Part shown: in pieces, positions 33,588 to 44,743 of the stretch
Layout: each line of letters opens with the position of its first letter
Numbering within the stretch: position 1 is the first letter of the stretch
Assembly (NCBI GenBank): GCA_049324875.1
Contig: JBMONC010000060.1
Coordinates: 13,447-77,446 of the forward strand
Direction of reading: 5' to 3'
Length of the DNA stretch: 64,000 bases
Source of the DNA: JAWLHU01 sp049324875
GTDB taxonomy: Bacteria > Bacillota > Sulfobacillia > Symbiobacteriales > Symbiobacteriaceae
The notes under the pieces: model-generated
Told to the model about the DNA's origin: nothing
Databases searched by the model: none
The model's input: the letters and a program-made list of their open reading frames with translations, nothing else
Translations under genes and position numbers: made by a program

Positions 33588-34249
33588 GCTTCCCCTTTCG
33601 CTCCGGAGACACCCTTAAGCCGGGGGAACCCCGGGTAGATCGCTTGCTGGATGAGCCCGAACACCGTACTGACCACCCAGTACAGAATGATGCCGGACTG
33701 CGGCATGGTAAAGGCGATCCAGCCGAACATGATGGGCAGCAGCCAGGTCATCATCTTCTGGTTGGGGTCATTGGTCATGCCCGACAGGTAGCTCTGAGCG
33801 AACATGCTGACCACGGTCATAATGGCGAGGGGGATGTCCTTCTGGCTCAGATCGGCCCAGAGGAACTGATAGGTGTAGCCCAGCGCAACTGGATCGAAGA
33901 GCCGGAAGACCTCAAAGAGCCCCCAGAGAATCGGCAGCTGCACCAACATGGGCAGGCAGCCGGCGAACGGATTGACTCCCTCGGTCTTATAGAGGGTCAT
34001 CATCTCCTGATTCAGCTTCTCGGGGTTATCCTTGTACTTTGTCTGGAGTTCCTTCATGCGCGGCTGCACTTCCTGCATCCGCTTCATCGACTTGGTCTGG
34101 TAAATGGTCAGCGGCAAGATCAGAATGCGCACCACGATGGTGAGCAAAATGATCGCAATCCCGTAGTTACCGGAGACCTGCAGAAACCAGGTCAACAGGG
34201 CTGTCATCGGATCAACCAGCCAACTTGGAATCCATGAAGCGGCTAACAA
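33584..34249 (-). CDS. yidC: Membrane protein insertase YidC/SpoIIIJ
   Basis: A 221-residue insertase of the short Gram-positive type. An N-terminal membrane segment is followed by the YidC core: helix with NYGIAIILLTIVVRILILPLT (containing the groove Arg), a charged coiled loop (about 55-95, MQEVQPRMKELQTKY), and FAGCLPMLVQLPILWGLF. No signal peptide of the SpoIIIJ lipoprotein type is obvious. The start is TTG with GAGGGGG. It inserts membrane proteins with or without SecYEG. Confidence 0.93.
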   Translation of the reverse strand: MLAASWIPSWLVDPMTALLTWFLQVSGNYGIAIILLTIVVRILILPLTIYQTKSMKRMQEVQPRMKELQTKYKDNPEKLNQEMMTLYKTEGVNPFAGCLPMLVQLPILWGLFEVFRLFDPVALGYTYQFLWADLSQKDIPLAIMTVVSMFAQSYLSGMTNDPNQKMMTWLLPIMFGWIAFTMPQSGIILYWVVSTVFGLIQQAIYPGFPRLKGVSGAKGEA

Positions 34250-34297
34250 CGTGTTGAAACCCCCTCGAATAGAAGAACATCCCTGCGACCAGGTCGG

Positions 34298-34510
34298 TTA
34301 CGGAACGGGGTCATAGCCCCCTGGGTGAAACGGGTGGCACCGAAGTACCCGCCGAACCGCCAGGTATGTGCCCTTTATCGCCCCGTGCTTGGCCAACGCC
34401 TCGTAAGCATAGTGTGAGCAGGTTGGGTAGAAACGACAGGTCGGACCGCCCTTGAGCGGTGACAAGAACCGCTGGTAGAACCGGATCAGGCCCATCAGAA
34501 CAATTTTCAC
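34298..34510 (-). CDS. yidD: Membrane protein insertion efficiency factor YidD
   Basis: A 70-residue protein with the YidD hallmark CRFYPTCSHYAYEAL and ends with CHPFHPGGYDPVP. It is thought to assist YidC. The GTG start overlaps the rnpA stop (CAGTGA), which couples their translation; the SD GGGAAGGGAAG lies inside rnpA. Confidence 0.95.
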   Translation of the reverse strand: MKIVLMGLIRFYQRFLSPLKGGPTCRFYPTCSHYAYEALAKHGAIKGTYLAVRRVLRCHPFHPGGYDPVP

Positions 34511-34920
34511 TGCTTCTTCCCTTCCCGCGAGAGCACCCCAGCGCGCTCGAAGAGCTCCTCGACCCTGGTCTGCAGTTCGAGGAACGGCATATCCAGTGCA
34601 GCCTGCCGGGCGATGATGACCACAGCAACCCCCGGTCGCACACGGTTCCAAAGCAGGCGAACCACCTCTTTGATTCGCCGTTTTACCCGGTTGCGGACCA
34701 CGGCCTTGCCTAACTTGCGCCCGGCTGCGAAACCAACGCGACTAGCGGCCCCCGCCTTCTCAGGTAAGACGTGGACCACCGCTGCCCGATTTGCCACAGA
34801 ACGTCCCTTTGTATAGACCGCCTGGAAGTCCAGACGTGATTTCAACCGGAATGCTTTTCTCACGATATCGGGAGAGGGATTCGACTGCGACCAGGCGTCT
34901 CCCTCCCCTAAACCCCCCAT
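34507..34920 (-). CDS. rnpA: Ribonuclease P protein component
   Basis: The protein partner of RNase P, which matures the 5' ends of tRNAs. The conserved FRLKSRLDFQAVYTKGRS and the RNR box (GKAVVRNRVKRRIKEVVR) are present. As drawn it has 137 residues, about 20 longer than usual at the N-terminus. The ATG at 34920 has no SD, and a GTG at 34863 (VRKAFRLKS) gives the usual length but also lacks one. The start is therefore unsettled. It lies between rpmH and yidD as usual. Confidence 0.9.
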   Translation of the reverse strand: MGGLGEGDAWSQSNPSPDIVRKAFRLKSRLDFQAVYTKGRSVANRAAVVHVLPEKAGAASRVGFAAGRKLGKAVVRNRVKRRIKEVVRLLWNRVRPGVAVVIIARQAALDMPFLELQTRVEELFERAGVLSREGKKQ

Positions 34921-34984
34921 CTAAGCACAGGGGGCACAAAAAGTGCCCTGGATGGAAAAAGAGCCACGACGATGCCGCCGCGGC

Positions 34985-35119
34985 TTAGACAGCGAGACGC
35001 TTCCTGCCCTTGAGACGCCGAGCCTTGAGTACCTTCCGCCCACCGCGGGTGCTCATACGGCTCAGGAAGCCGTGAACCTTCTTATACTGACGGTTATGCG
35101 GCTGGAACGTGCGCTTCAA
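34985..35119 (-). CDS. rpmH: 50S ribosomal protein L34
   Basis: A 44-residue, very basic protein, too short for usual length cut-offs. It reads (M)KRTFQPHNRQYKKVHGF, then RMSTRGGRKVLKARRLKGRKRL, an unmistakable L34. The start is a TTG with GGGGGTG six bases upstream. It is the first gene left of the origin, as in most bacteria. Confidence 0.96.
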   Translation of the reverse strand: MKRTFQPHNRQYKKVHGFLSRMSTRGGRKVLKARRLKGRKRLAV

Positions 35120-35158
35120 CCGGTACACCCCCTAACTGCCGAACAAAGACACACGCGG

Positions 35159-35187
35159 ATTATACCGGACGCGCCACCTGAAGTCAA
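35159..35187 (-). promoter_or_regulatory. rpmH promoter
   Basis: On the minus strand TTGACT (35182-35187), 17 bases, perfect TATAAT (35159-35164). Confidence 0.92.
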
Positions 35188-35267
35188 GCAAGCCAAGATG
35201 TCACATAGACCACGATTTGCCCGGGGGGAACCCCCTGGATATCTCCCGCTCTGCCCGACGCCCTTCC

Positions 35268-35595
35268 TGTGGACAAGCCCTCCGGGGAGAGCCCGGCGGC
35301 CCCCTTCTGTCCACACCATCCACACACAGTTTATGCCCAGGCTGCCATGTGTGTGGACAGCCATCAACAGATTGTCCACGCGCGAGAAGGAGCTTATCCC
35401 ACGCGCGCCGTACCTTTTCCCCAGATGAAACAGGGGTTGGGGAGAGCCGTCCCCAATGCTTGTTGATAACTTCCTCAGGCTCTGTTATCATGAAGCGTGC
35501 AGCCCGTCCACTTCCACACAGCGTGGAGGTTGGCACAGGCTCACATCTTTTTATGCACAAGTTGTGGATAATAATGTGCATAACGTGTTGATACT
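35268..35595. other. Left half of oriC: DnaA boxes upstream of dnaA
   Basis: DnaA-box-like 9-mers are clustered between rpmH and dnaA. The perfect one is TGTGGATAA at 35563-35571. Near matches: TGTGGACAA 35268-35276, CTGTCCACA 35307-35315, CCATCCACA 35316-35324, TGTGGACAG 35352-35360, TTGTCCACG 35372-35380, TGTTGATAA 35461-35469, TTATGCACA 35551-35559, TGTGCATAA 35575-35583, TGTTGATAC 35587-35595. The last four sites form a tight group near dnaA. With the cluster after dnaA this makes a bipartite origin as in Bacillus. Confidence 0.85.
35463..35491 (+). promoter_or_regulatory. dnaA promoter
   Basis: TTGATA (35463-35468), 17 bases, TATCAT (35486-35491). The -35 box overlaps a DnaA-box-like site, which fits autorepression by DnaA. 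Confidence 0.75.
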
Positions 35596-35640
35596 CCGCT
35601 GCTACCCTGGCGATTTCACCCGCTCCGAGGAGGCTCACTT

Positions 35641-37020
35641 ATGAAGACCGAGTTGTCTCAGGTATGGCAGCAGTGCCTCGAGGTACTGGAGCGCCAACTG
35701 CCCAAGTCGTCGATGGAGAACTGGGTGCGAACCACACGTCCCGTGGCGGTGGTCGAGGACACGATCATCGTCGGCGTACAGGGTGAGTTTGCGAAGGACC
35801 GCCTCGAGTCCCGCTACGGCCCCCTCCTCCGCCAGGCCCTTCGCGACCTGACCAAGCGGAACATGCAACTCAAGTTCGTAGCGAATCCCAACATTATAGA
35901 GGATGCTACGCCGACCAATGGTGGTGTAGAACCATCCCCCTCCTCGCCGGCGTCACAGGGTGTTGAGAGCGCGCCCGATGTGATCGCGAAACCGCTGGGT
36001 CAAATCAACCCGAAGTATACCTTTGAGACCTTTGTCGTAGGCAATTCCAATCGCTTTGCTCACGCCGCAGCCTTAGCCGTAGCCGAAACGCCGGCCAAGG
36101 CGTACAACCCCCTCTTCATCTATGGTGGTGTTGGTCTGGGGAAGACCCACCTGATGCACGCCATCGGTCACTTCGTCATGGGGCAAAACCCCCGCGCCCG
36201 GGTGGCCTATATCTCGACCGAGACCTTTACCAATGAGTTCATCATGGCAATTCAGAAGGGTTCCACGCTCGATTTTCAAAACCGATACCGCCATGTGGAT
36301 GTGCTCTTGATTGACGACATCCAGTTCCTCGCGGGGAAGGAGCGAACCCAGGAGGAGTTTTACCATACTTTCAACGCCATTCACGAGGCCAACAAGCAGA
36401 TTGTGATCTCCTCTGACCGGCCGCCCAAGGAGATCCCCACGCTGGAAGATCGCTTGCGGTCCCGCTTTGAATGGGGGCTCATCTGTGACATCCAGGCGCC
36501 AGACCTGGAGACCCGTATCGCCATCCTCCGCAAGAAAGCCATCATGGAGCATCTCGATGTGCCTGATGATGTCACCAGCTATATCGCTACAAATATTGAG
36601 ACGAACATTCGTGAACTGGAGGGCGCCCTGACTCGGGTGGTCGCCTATGCCAATATGATGCGCAGTCCGCTCACCTACGAGTTGGCGATGCATGCCTTGA
36701 AGGACATCCTGCCGCCCAATCGGCCCAAGCAGGTGACCATTCCGACCATCAAACAGGTAGTGGCTGAGCACTATAACATCAAGCTCCAGGACTTCGAAGT
36801 CCGAAATCGCTCCCGTAGCGTGGCCTACCCGCGGCAGATTGCGATGTACCTCTCCCGAGAGCTGACAGATGCCTCGCTGCCGAAGATCGGCGAGGAGTTC
36901 GGCGGCCGTGACCACACCACCGTCATCCACGCCTGCGAGAAGATCGCGGACGATATCAAACACGACCCGACCTTCGCTCACACCATAGAGGTCCTGATTG
37001 GCAAGATCCGTTCCGAGTAA
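35641..37020 (+). CDS. dnaA: Chromosomal replication initiator protein DnaA
   Basis: A 459-residue initiator. Domain I (about 1-80, WQQCLEVLERQLPKSSMENWV) and a short linker (about 85-120) precede the AAA+ domain (NPKYTFETFVVGNSNRFAHAAALAV, Walker A GGVGLGKTH, Walker B LLIDDIQFLAGKE). The C-terminal domain IV carries the DNA-binding signature GGRDHTTVIHACEKI. It binds the boxes on both sides of its own gene and melts the origin. GAGGAGG lies before the ATG. Confidence 0.98.
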   Translation: MKTELSQVWQQCLEVLERQLPKSSMENWVRTTRPVAVVEDTIIVGVQGEFAKDRLESRYGPLLRQALRDLTKRNMQLKFVANPNIIEDATPTNGGVEPSPSSPASQGVESAPDVIAKPLGQINPKYTFETFVVGNSNRFAHAAALAVAETPAKAYNPLFIYGGVGLGKTHLMHAIGHFVMGQNPRARVAYISTETFTNEFIMAIQKGSTLDFQNRYRHVDVLLIDDIQFLAGKERTQEEFYHTFNAIHEANKQIVISSDRPPKEIPTLEDRLRSRFEWGLICDIQAPDLETRIAILRKKAIMEHLDVPDDVTSYIATNIETNIRELEGALTRVVAYANMMRSPLTYELAMHALKDILPPNRPKQVTIPTIKQVVAEHYNIKLQDFEVRNRSRSVAYPRQIAMYLSRELTDASLPKIGEEFGGRDHTTVIHACEKIADDIKHDPTFAHTIEVLIGKIRSE

Positions 37021-37029
37021 GGCTGTTTT

Positions 37030-37203
37030 TTATCCACGTTCTGTTGATAACTATTGTTGATAACCGCGACGTTCCTACAGCGGCGCGCGTTCTCCCCACC
37101 CCCAAAGGCAGATGTGGATAGATTGCGCGCAGATACCCACAAGTTATCGCGGAGCGCGAAGAGCATTTCTCTAGATATCCACTGGCTTTTCCACATATCC
37201 ACA
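37030..37203. other. Right half of oriC: DnaA boxes between dnaA and dnaN
   Basis: Sites read TTATCCACG (37030-37038), TGTTGATAA (37042-37050 and 37055-37063, exactly 13 bp apart), TGTGGATAG (37113-37121), ATATCCACT (37175-37183) and ATATCCACA (37195-37203). The first 45 bases are the most AT-rich of the region and are the best candidate for the unwinding element, although I cannot prove it. Confidence 0.8.
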
Positions 37204-37301
37204 GCCCTTACAATGACCATTGCTATCATTGGTCCAATGTACAAGCGCGCGGGAAGAGGCGAATGAGAGTCAACGCAACCGCTCCCAAAGGAGGGCTCCA
37301 C

Positions 37302-38408
37302 GTGAAGATCCTGATCAGCCAGGAGGGCCTGAACGCTACCCTCGCCACTGTTGCGAAGGCCGTGTCGACCAAGAACACCATACCTGTGTTGTCGGGGGTC
37401 TATCTCTCGGCACGAGCCGGGATCCTGACCATCCGCGCCACCGACATGGAGCTTGCGATTGAAGCCTTTACACCCTGCGAGGTGCTCACCGAAGGCGAGA
37501 TTGTCCTCCCTGCTCGATACTTCACCGATCTGATCAGGCGGATTCCCTATGGGAACATTGAGCTGTCGGTGGATTATCGCAGCTATGTGGCTACAGTCCG
37601 TTGGGGCAAGTCGCAGTATGTGATTCACGGCCACTCTGCCGATCAGTTTCCCAGCCTTCCCGACGTAGACGGTGCTTCGACCTTCACCGCCAGCCAGCTC
37701 CTCCTTCGGGAGCTGCTCCGCCAGACGACCTTCGCCGCCGGGCACGACGAGTCGAAGCCCTGGCTGACCGGCGTGCTCTTCAAACTACGGGAGAACCGGA
37801 TCACCGGCACGGCCACAGACGGGGTACGGATCGCCTACGCCGAAACGGCCGCTGATAATCCCGCCGGCCACAGCTTCTCTATCATCATCCCCAGCCGGTC
37901 TCTCAACGAACTGACCCGACTGCTCTCCGGTGAAGAGACGGAGATGGCCAAGGTAGCGGTCACCTCCAATCAGGTCTTCTTCGATCTGGGCAAGGTCCGG
38001 GTGATTTCTCGCCTCCTGGAGGGACAGTATCCCGATGTCATGCGCCTGGTGCCGCAGAGCTATCCCACGGAGGTCGTTCTTCAGCGGGCCGAGTTTATGG
38101 AGGCCCTTGAACGTGCAACCTTGATCGCTAAGGATGGCACGGTGAAGGTCGGCCTTCAGCCTGACAAGGTGACGATCACCTCCAACACCCCGGAGGTTGG
38201 GCAGGTCTACGAAGAGTTGCCCACATCCAGCATGAACGGGGACTCACTGGACATTGGCTTTAACGCCAAGTTCCTCGTCGATTTCCTCAAGGTACTCGAT
38301 GAGAACGAGTTCCGGTTCCAGTGCTCGGGGAGCCGCAATCCGGCTCGTCTGCAGCCGGCGGGCAACACCCATTTTCTCTACGTGGTGCTGCCTCTCATCA
38401 CGTTCTAG
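37302..38408 (+). CDS. dnaN: DNA polymerase III sliding clamp
   Basis: A 369-residue beta clamp made of three similar domains, starting (V)KILISQEGLNATLATVAKAVSTKNTIPVLSG and ending with the conserved YVVLPLITF. It encircles DNA as a dimer and tethers polymerase. I choose the GTG at 37302 because AAAGGAGGG lies seven bases before it and the protein then starts like other clamps. An ATG at 37263 is in frame and also has a weak SD. Confidence 0.97.
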   Translation: MKILISQEGLNATLATVAKAVSTKNTIPVLSGVYLSARAGILTIRATDMELAIEAFTPCEVLTEGEIVLPARYFTDLIRRIPYGNIELSVDYRSYVATVRWGKSQYVIHGHSADQFPSLPDVDGASTFTASQLLLRELLRQTTFAAGHDESKPWLTGVLFKLRENRITGTATDGVRIAYAETAADNPAGHSFSIIIPSRSLNELTRLLSGEETEMAKVAVTSNQVFFDLGKVRVISRLLEGQYPDVMRLVPQSYPTEVVLQRAEFMEALERATLIAKDGTVKVGLQPDKVTITSNTPEVGQVYEELPTSSMNGDSLDIGFNAKFLVDFLKVLDENEFRFQCSGSRNPARLQPAGNTHFLYVVLPLITF

Positions 38409-38417
38409 GAGTCATCG

Positions 38418-38645
38418 ATGGCAGAACAGATCGTCCGAATTACGACGGAGTACATCACCCTGGATGCGTTCCTCAAGTGGGCAGGCGTGGCCGATACCGG
38501 CGGTCACGCCAAAACCCTTATTGCCTCCGGTGTGATAAAGGTGAACGGTGAGGTTGAGCATCGCCGGGGCCGAAAGTTGAGGGCTGGCGACCGCGTTGTG
38601 GCCGCTGGTGCCGGTCAGTGGCTCATTGCCCGCGAGGGGGAGTAG
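38418..38645 (+). CDS. yaaA: S4-domain RNA-binding protein YaaA
   Basis: A 75-residue S4-like domain: TLDAFLKWAGVADTGGHAKTLIASGVIKVNGEVEHRRGRKLRAGD. Family members associate with ribosome assembly or RNA. TAGGAGT precedes the ATG. The dnaN-yaaA-recF order is the classical one. Confidence 0.93.
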   Translation: MAEQIVRITTEYITLDAFLKWAGVADTGGHAKTLIASGVIKVNGEVEHRRGRKLRAGDRVVAAGAGQWLIAREGE

Positions 38646-38648
38646 GGC

Positions 38649-39776
38649 GTGTACCTTTCCACGCTCCACCTGCGATCGTTCCGCAATTACAAAGCGCTCC
38701 AGGTTGATTTCTCGGCAGGCCTGAACGTGATCTACGGCGACAACGCCCAAGGAAAGACAAACCTGCTGGAAGCGATCTACTTCCTGGCCACAGGGAAGAG
38801 CCACCGGACAGCGCGCGACCAGGAACTGATCCGGGAGGGCGACGAGGAGTTAGCGGCACGTGCCACCGTTGTCCGCAAGACCGGAGAGCTGAACATAGAG
38901 CTGCACTTCGGCCAGCAGAGCCGGAAGCAGCTGAAAATTAATGGGATTGCTGAACGCAAAATCACCCGCCTGGTGGGAAGTCTGGCGGCTGTCTTCTTCT
39001 CACCCGATGACCTGCAGTTGCTCAAGGGATCCCCTTCCGGCCGGCGGCGATTCCTGGACATCGAACTCTCCCAGATTTCTCAGACCTACCTGCACCATCT
39101 GGTCACCTACAACAAGGTGCTTCAGCAGCGGAACACCATCCTCAAGCAGGAGGCTGCCGACAGTGCTCTGCTGGACATCTACGATGAGCAACTGGTAGCG
39201 TCCGGGGCCCAGTTGATCGCCAGGCGGGCTGAGGCCGTTGAGCGCCTCTCCCCGATCGCCGCCCACTACCATGCCATGCTGGCTGAAGGGCGAGAAGAGC
39301 TGAGGCTGGAATACCAGAGTCAGGGAGCAGAACCCGGCTCCCGGCCCGACGCTGCCGCTGCCGCTGTGCGCCTGCGGGCGCAGCTTGAGCGGGTTCGGCG
39401 GGAGGAGCGCCGCCGGCAGGTCACCCTGGTCGGTCCGCACCGGGATGATATCGGCTTCTGGATCAGCGACCGCGATGCCCGATTGTACGCTTCGCAGGGG
39501 CAACAACGGACCGCCGTGCTGGCGCTGAAACTGGCAGAACTGCAGTTCATGGCCGAGGAAATCCAGGAGTCACCGGTTCTCCTGCTCGACGATGTCCCCT
39601 CAGAGCTGGATCCGCACCGGCGCCACTACCTGTTGCACGCCGTGCAGGAGGGGATTCAGACCTTCGTCAGTTGTACAGATCTGGATGATCTGATGGTCCG
39701 GAAGTGGCCGGCCGAGCACCGATTGTTCCGTGTGCGGTCGGGAGAGATCCAACTGGAGGACAGGGGGTTAGGGTAA
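38649..39776 (+). CDS. recF: DNA replication and repair protein RecF
   Basis: A 375-residue SMC-like ATPase that helps load RecA at gaps. The N-terminus (LHLRSFRNYKALQVDFS) and Walker A GDNAQGKTNLLEAI (about 31-44) are typical; FLDIELSQISQTYLHHL and the late Walker B LLLDDVPSELD follow. The GTG start has GGGGAG upstream, three bases after the yaaA stop. Its stop overlaps the remB ATG (TAATG). Confidence 0.96.
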   Translation: MYLSTLHLRSFRNYKALQVDFSAGLNVIYGDNAQGKTNLLEAIYFLATGKSHRTARDQELIREGDEELAARATVVRKTGELNIELHFGQQSRKQLKINGIAERKITRLVGSLAAVFFSPDDLQLLKGSPSGRRRFLDIELSQISQTYLHHLVTYNKVLQQRNTILKQEAADSALLDIYDEQLVASGAQLIARRAEAVERLSPIAAHYHAMLAEGREELRLEYQSQGAEPGSRPDAAAAAVRLRAQLERVRREERRRQVTLVGPHRDDIGFWISDRDARLYASQGQQRTAVLALKLAELQFMAEEIQESPVLLLDDVPSELDPHRRHYLLHAVQEGIQTFVSCTDLDDLMVRKWPAEHRLFRVRSGEIQLEDRGLG

Positions 39777-40045
39777 TGTTTCTCCACGTGGGAACCGATG
39801 TGGTTGTCAGCCTCAAGCGGGTGATTGCCATTTTGGACCTGAAGAGTGCAGGTTCAACCGAGGCAACCCGAGAGTTCATCGAGCAGCTGCGGAGCAAGAA
39901 AAAGGTGACCGACATCTCTGCCGGTGAGGCCAAGAGTCTTGTGCTGACTGAATCGGAGGCGTTTCTCTCACCCATCTCTTCCCTCACCCTGAAAAAGCGC
40001 TGCGACTTCCTGACCAACAACCCCAACCTGGACTTTGTCCTCTAG
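39776..40045 (+). CDS. remB: RemB-like regulator (DUF370)
   Basis: An 89-residue protein beginning MFLHVGTDVVVSLKRVIAILDL, typical of the DUF370/RemA-RemB family, followed by a charged segment. RemA is a DNA-binding regulator of matrix and osmoprotection genes in Bacillus; RemB (YaaB) is encoded at this same place between recF and gyrB. The start overlaps the recF stop. Confidence 0.9.
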   Translation: MFLHVGTDVVVSLKRVIAILDLKSAGSTEATREFIEQLRSKKKVTDISAGEAKSLVLTESEAFLSPISSLTLKKRCDFLTNNPNLDFVL

Positions 40046-40055
40046 GGTCTGTCAC

Positions 40056-40084
40056 TTGTGATTACTCGCACAGTGTGCTAACAT
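40056..40084 (+). promoter_or_regulatory. Probable gyrB promoter
   Basis: TTGTGA (40056-40061), 17 bases, TAACAT (40079-40084), 43 bases before the gyrB start. Confidence 0.6.
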
Positions 40085-40126
40085 TGGTCTGATATAGAAG
40101 CGTTATCCAATGAGGGAGGAACCTCA

Positions 40127-42088
40127 GTGGCTGAGGAAAGAGACGTGACCCTGCCCGAGGTCAGCCAACACCTGAACACCCAGTCGTCGGTCGACTATAC
40201 CGGCGAGCAGATTCAGGTGTTGGAAGGCTTGGAGGCCGTTCGCCGGCGCCCGGGCATGTACATCGGCGGCACTTCGGCGCGAGGGTTGCACCACCTGATC
40301 TGGGAGATCGTTGACAACGCCGTAGACGAACGCCTGGCAGGCGTTTGCGATACGATCATCGTCACCATTCACGAGGACGGATCCCTCTCCGTCAAAGACA
40401 ACGGTCGCGGCATTCCGGTCGACATCCATTCAAAGACCGGCAAGTCAACCGTCGAGACGGTATACACGGTGCTTCACGCCGGCGGAAAGTTCGGCGGCGG
40501 CGCCTATAAGGTTTCGGGTGGTCTGCACGGCGTCGGGGCCTCCGTTGTGAACGCACTGTCCAGCAAGCTCTATGTAAAGGTCTGGACCAAGGGCGGCATC
40601 TATGAGATGGAGTTTGCTGACGGCGGAAAGCCGCAGTATGACCTTCGCCGCATCGGGGATACCGACGAGCACGGTACCTATGTTCGGTTCTGGCCAGATC
40701 CGACGGTTTTCGAGACCATCAACTTCGACGCAGACGTAGTGATCAACCGTCTGCGTGATACCGCATTCCTAAACCAGGGCTTGTTCATCCATTTCACCGA
40801 TGAGCGGACCGGACATGAGTATCGTTTCAAGTACAAGGACGGGCTCCAGTCGTTCGTCCAGTACTTGAACCGCGCTCGTGAACCTCTGCACGCCAAGCCC
40901 ATCTATATCTGCCAGGCCACGGACACCCACGAGCTGGAGCTGGCAATTCAGTACACAGACAGCTACACCGAGAACATCTACAGCTATGCAAACAACATCC
41001 GGACCATGGAAGGTGGCACCCATGAGACCGGATTGAAGACGGCGCTCACCCGTGTGATGAACACCTATGCCCGGAAGAACAAGATCCTCAAAGAGAATGA
41101 GGACAACCTGTCGGGCGAGGACATCCGCGAGGGCATGACCGCCATTCTTTCCGTGAAGTTGCAGAACCCTCAGTTTGAGGGGCAGACCAAGACCAAGCTG
41201 GGCTCGTCCGAGATGGAAACCTTCACCGCCAGCGTGGTCTCGGAGAAGTTGGCCGAATTCCTCGAGGAGAACCCTTCGGTGGCGAAGCGGATCATCGAGA
41301 AGTCGATCAGTGCAGCCCGGGCCCGCGAGGCTGCCCGGAAGGCGCGCGATCTCGTCCGGCGCAAGAACGCTCTCGAGATCACCGCGCTGCCCGGCAAGTT
41401 GACCGACTGCTCCTCCAAGGACCCGCAAGAGTCCGAACTCTTCCTGGTGGAGGGCGACTCCGCCGGTGGTTCAGCCAAGATGGGGCGAGACCGCCGCACC
41501 CAGGCCATCCTGCCGCTGCGGGGCAAGATCATCAACGTGGAGAAGGCGCGGTTGGACAAAATCCTCTCCCATGAAGAGGTCCGCACCATCATCACGGCGC
41601 TCGGCACCGGGATCGGCGACGACTTCGATGTCTCCAAGTGCCGCTACCACAAGGTAGTCATCATGACCGACGCCGATGTGGATGGCAGCCATATCCGCAC
41701 GCTGCTGCTCACCTTCTTCTATCGCTATATGCGGCAGTTGATCGAGGCGGGCTATGTCTACATCGCCAATCCTCCGCTCTACATGATCAAGAAGGGCAAG
41801 CAGACCTACTACGCTTACTCGGATGATGAGAAGGACAAGATCATCGCCCGGATCGGCGGGGTGAGCGAGAAGCCGCAACGCTACAAGGGCCTGGGCGAGA
41901 TGAATCCGGAGCAGCTGTGGGAAACCACCATGGACCCCGCCAAGCGGACCCTCTTCAGGGTCTCGCTGGAGGACGCCATGGAGGCGGACACCATCTTCGA
42001 AATCCTCATGGGTGACAAGGTTGAACCTCGCCGCGAGTTCATCGAGCGGAACGCCCATCTCGTCCAGAACCTGGACACCATCGGCTAA
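40127..42088 (+). CDS. gyrB: DNA gyrase subunit B
   Basis: A 653-residue ATPase subunit. The GHKL ATP domain shows EIVDNAVDE, DNGRGIPVDIH and GGLHGVGASVVNAL. The TOPRIM domain shows EGDSAGGSAKMGRDRRTQAILPLRGKI and DADVDGSHI. It lacks the long insert of Gram-negative GyrB, as expected. With GyrA it introduces negative supercoils. GTG start, GAGGGAGG SD. An N-terminal tail of about 20 residues precedes the usual YTGEQIQVLEGLEAVRRRPGMYIG. Confidence 0.98.
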   Translation: MAEERDVTLPEVSQHLNTQSSVDYTGEQIQVLEGLEAVRRRPGMYIGGTSARGLHHLIWEIVDNAVDERLAGVCDTIIVTIHEDGSLSVKDNGRGIPVDIHSKTGKSTVETVYTVLHAGGKFGGGAYKVSGGLHGVGASVVNALSSKLYVKVWTKGGIYEMEFADGGKPQYDLRRIGDTDEHGTYVRFWPDPTVFETINFDADVVINRLRDTAFLNQGLFIHFTDERTGHEYRFKYKDGLQSFVQYLNRAREPLHAKPIYICQATDTHELELAIQYTDSYTENIYSYANNIRTMEGGTHETGLKTALTRVMNTYARKNKILKENEDNLSGEDIREGMTAILSVKLQNPQFEGQTKTKLGSSEMETFTASVVSEKLAEFLEENPSVAKRIIEKSISAARAREAARKARDLVRRKNALEITALPGKLTDCSSKDPQESELFLVEGDSAGGSAKMGRDRRTQAILPLRGKIINVEKARLDKILSHEEVRTIITALGTGIGDDFDVSKCRYHKVVIMTDADVDGSHIRTLLLTFFYRYMRQLIEAGYVYIANPPLYMIKKGKQTYYAYSDDEKDKIIARIGGVSEKPQRYKGLGEMNPEQLWETTMDPAKRTLFRVSLEDAMEADTIFEILMGDKVEPRREFIERNAHLVQNLDTIG

Positions 42089-42136
42089 CCGCCCTGCCCG
42101 GCGAACCGACTTTCACCCGTTTAGGAGGACAGATCT

Positions 42137-44587
<2,451 letters not shown>

Positions 44588-44595
44588 GCCCGACG

Positions 44596-44630
44596 AGCCC
44601 GCCTTCCTCCAGGGAGGCGGGCTGCTTTTC
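44596..44630 (+). terminator. gyrA terminator
   Basis: A 9-bp stem (44596-44604 with 44615-44623), 10-base loop, then GCTTTTCC. Confidence 0.85.
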
Positions 44631-44743
44631 CCGGCAGAGGGTGGCCCATCCAATCTTAACTTAAAATGGACCGATCCAATCCACCCGTTCAGTTGGCCGT
44701 TTACAGCGAGTTTGGGCTGCCCTAGCATGAAAAAGGAGCCGAA

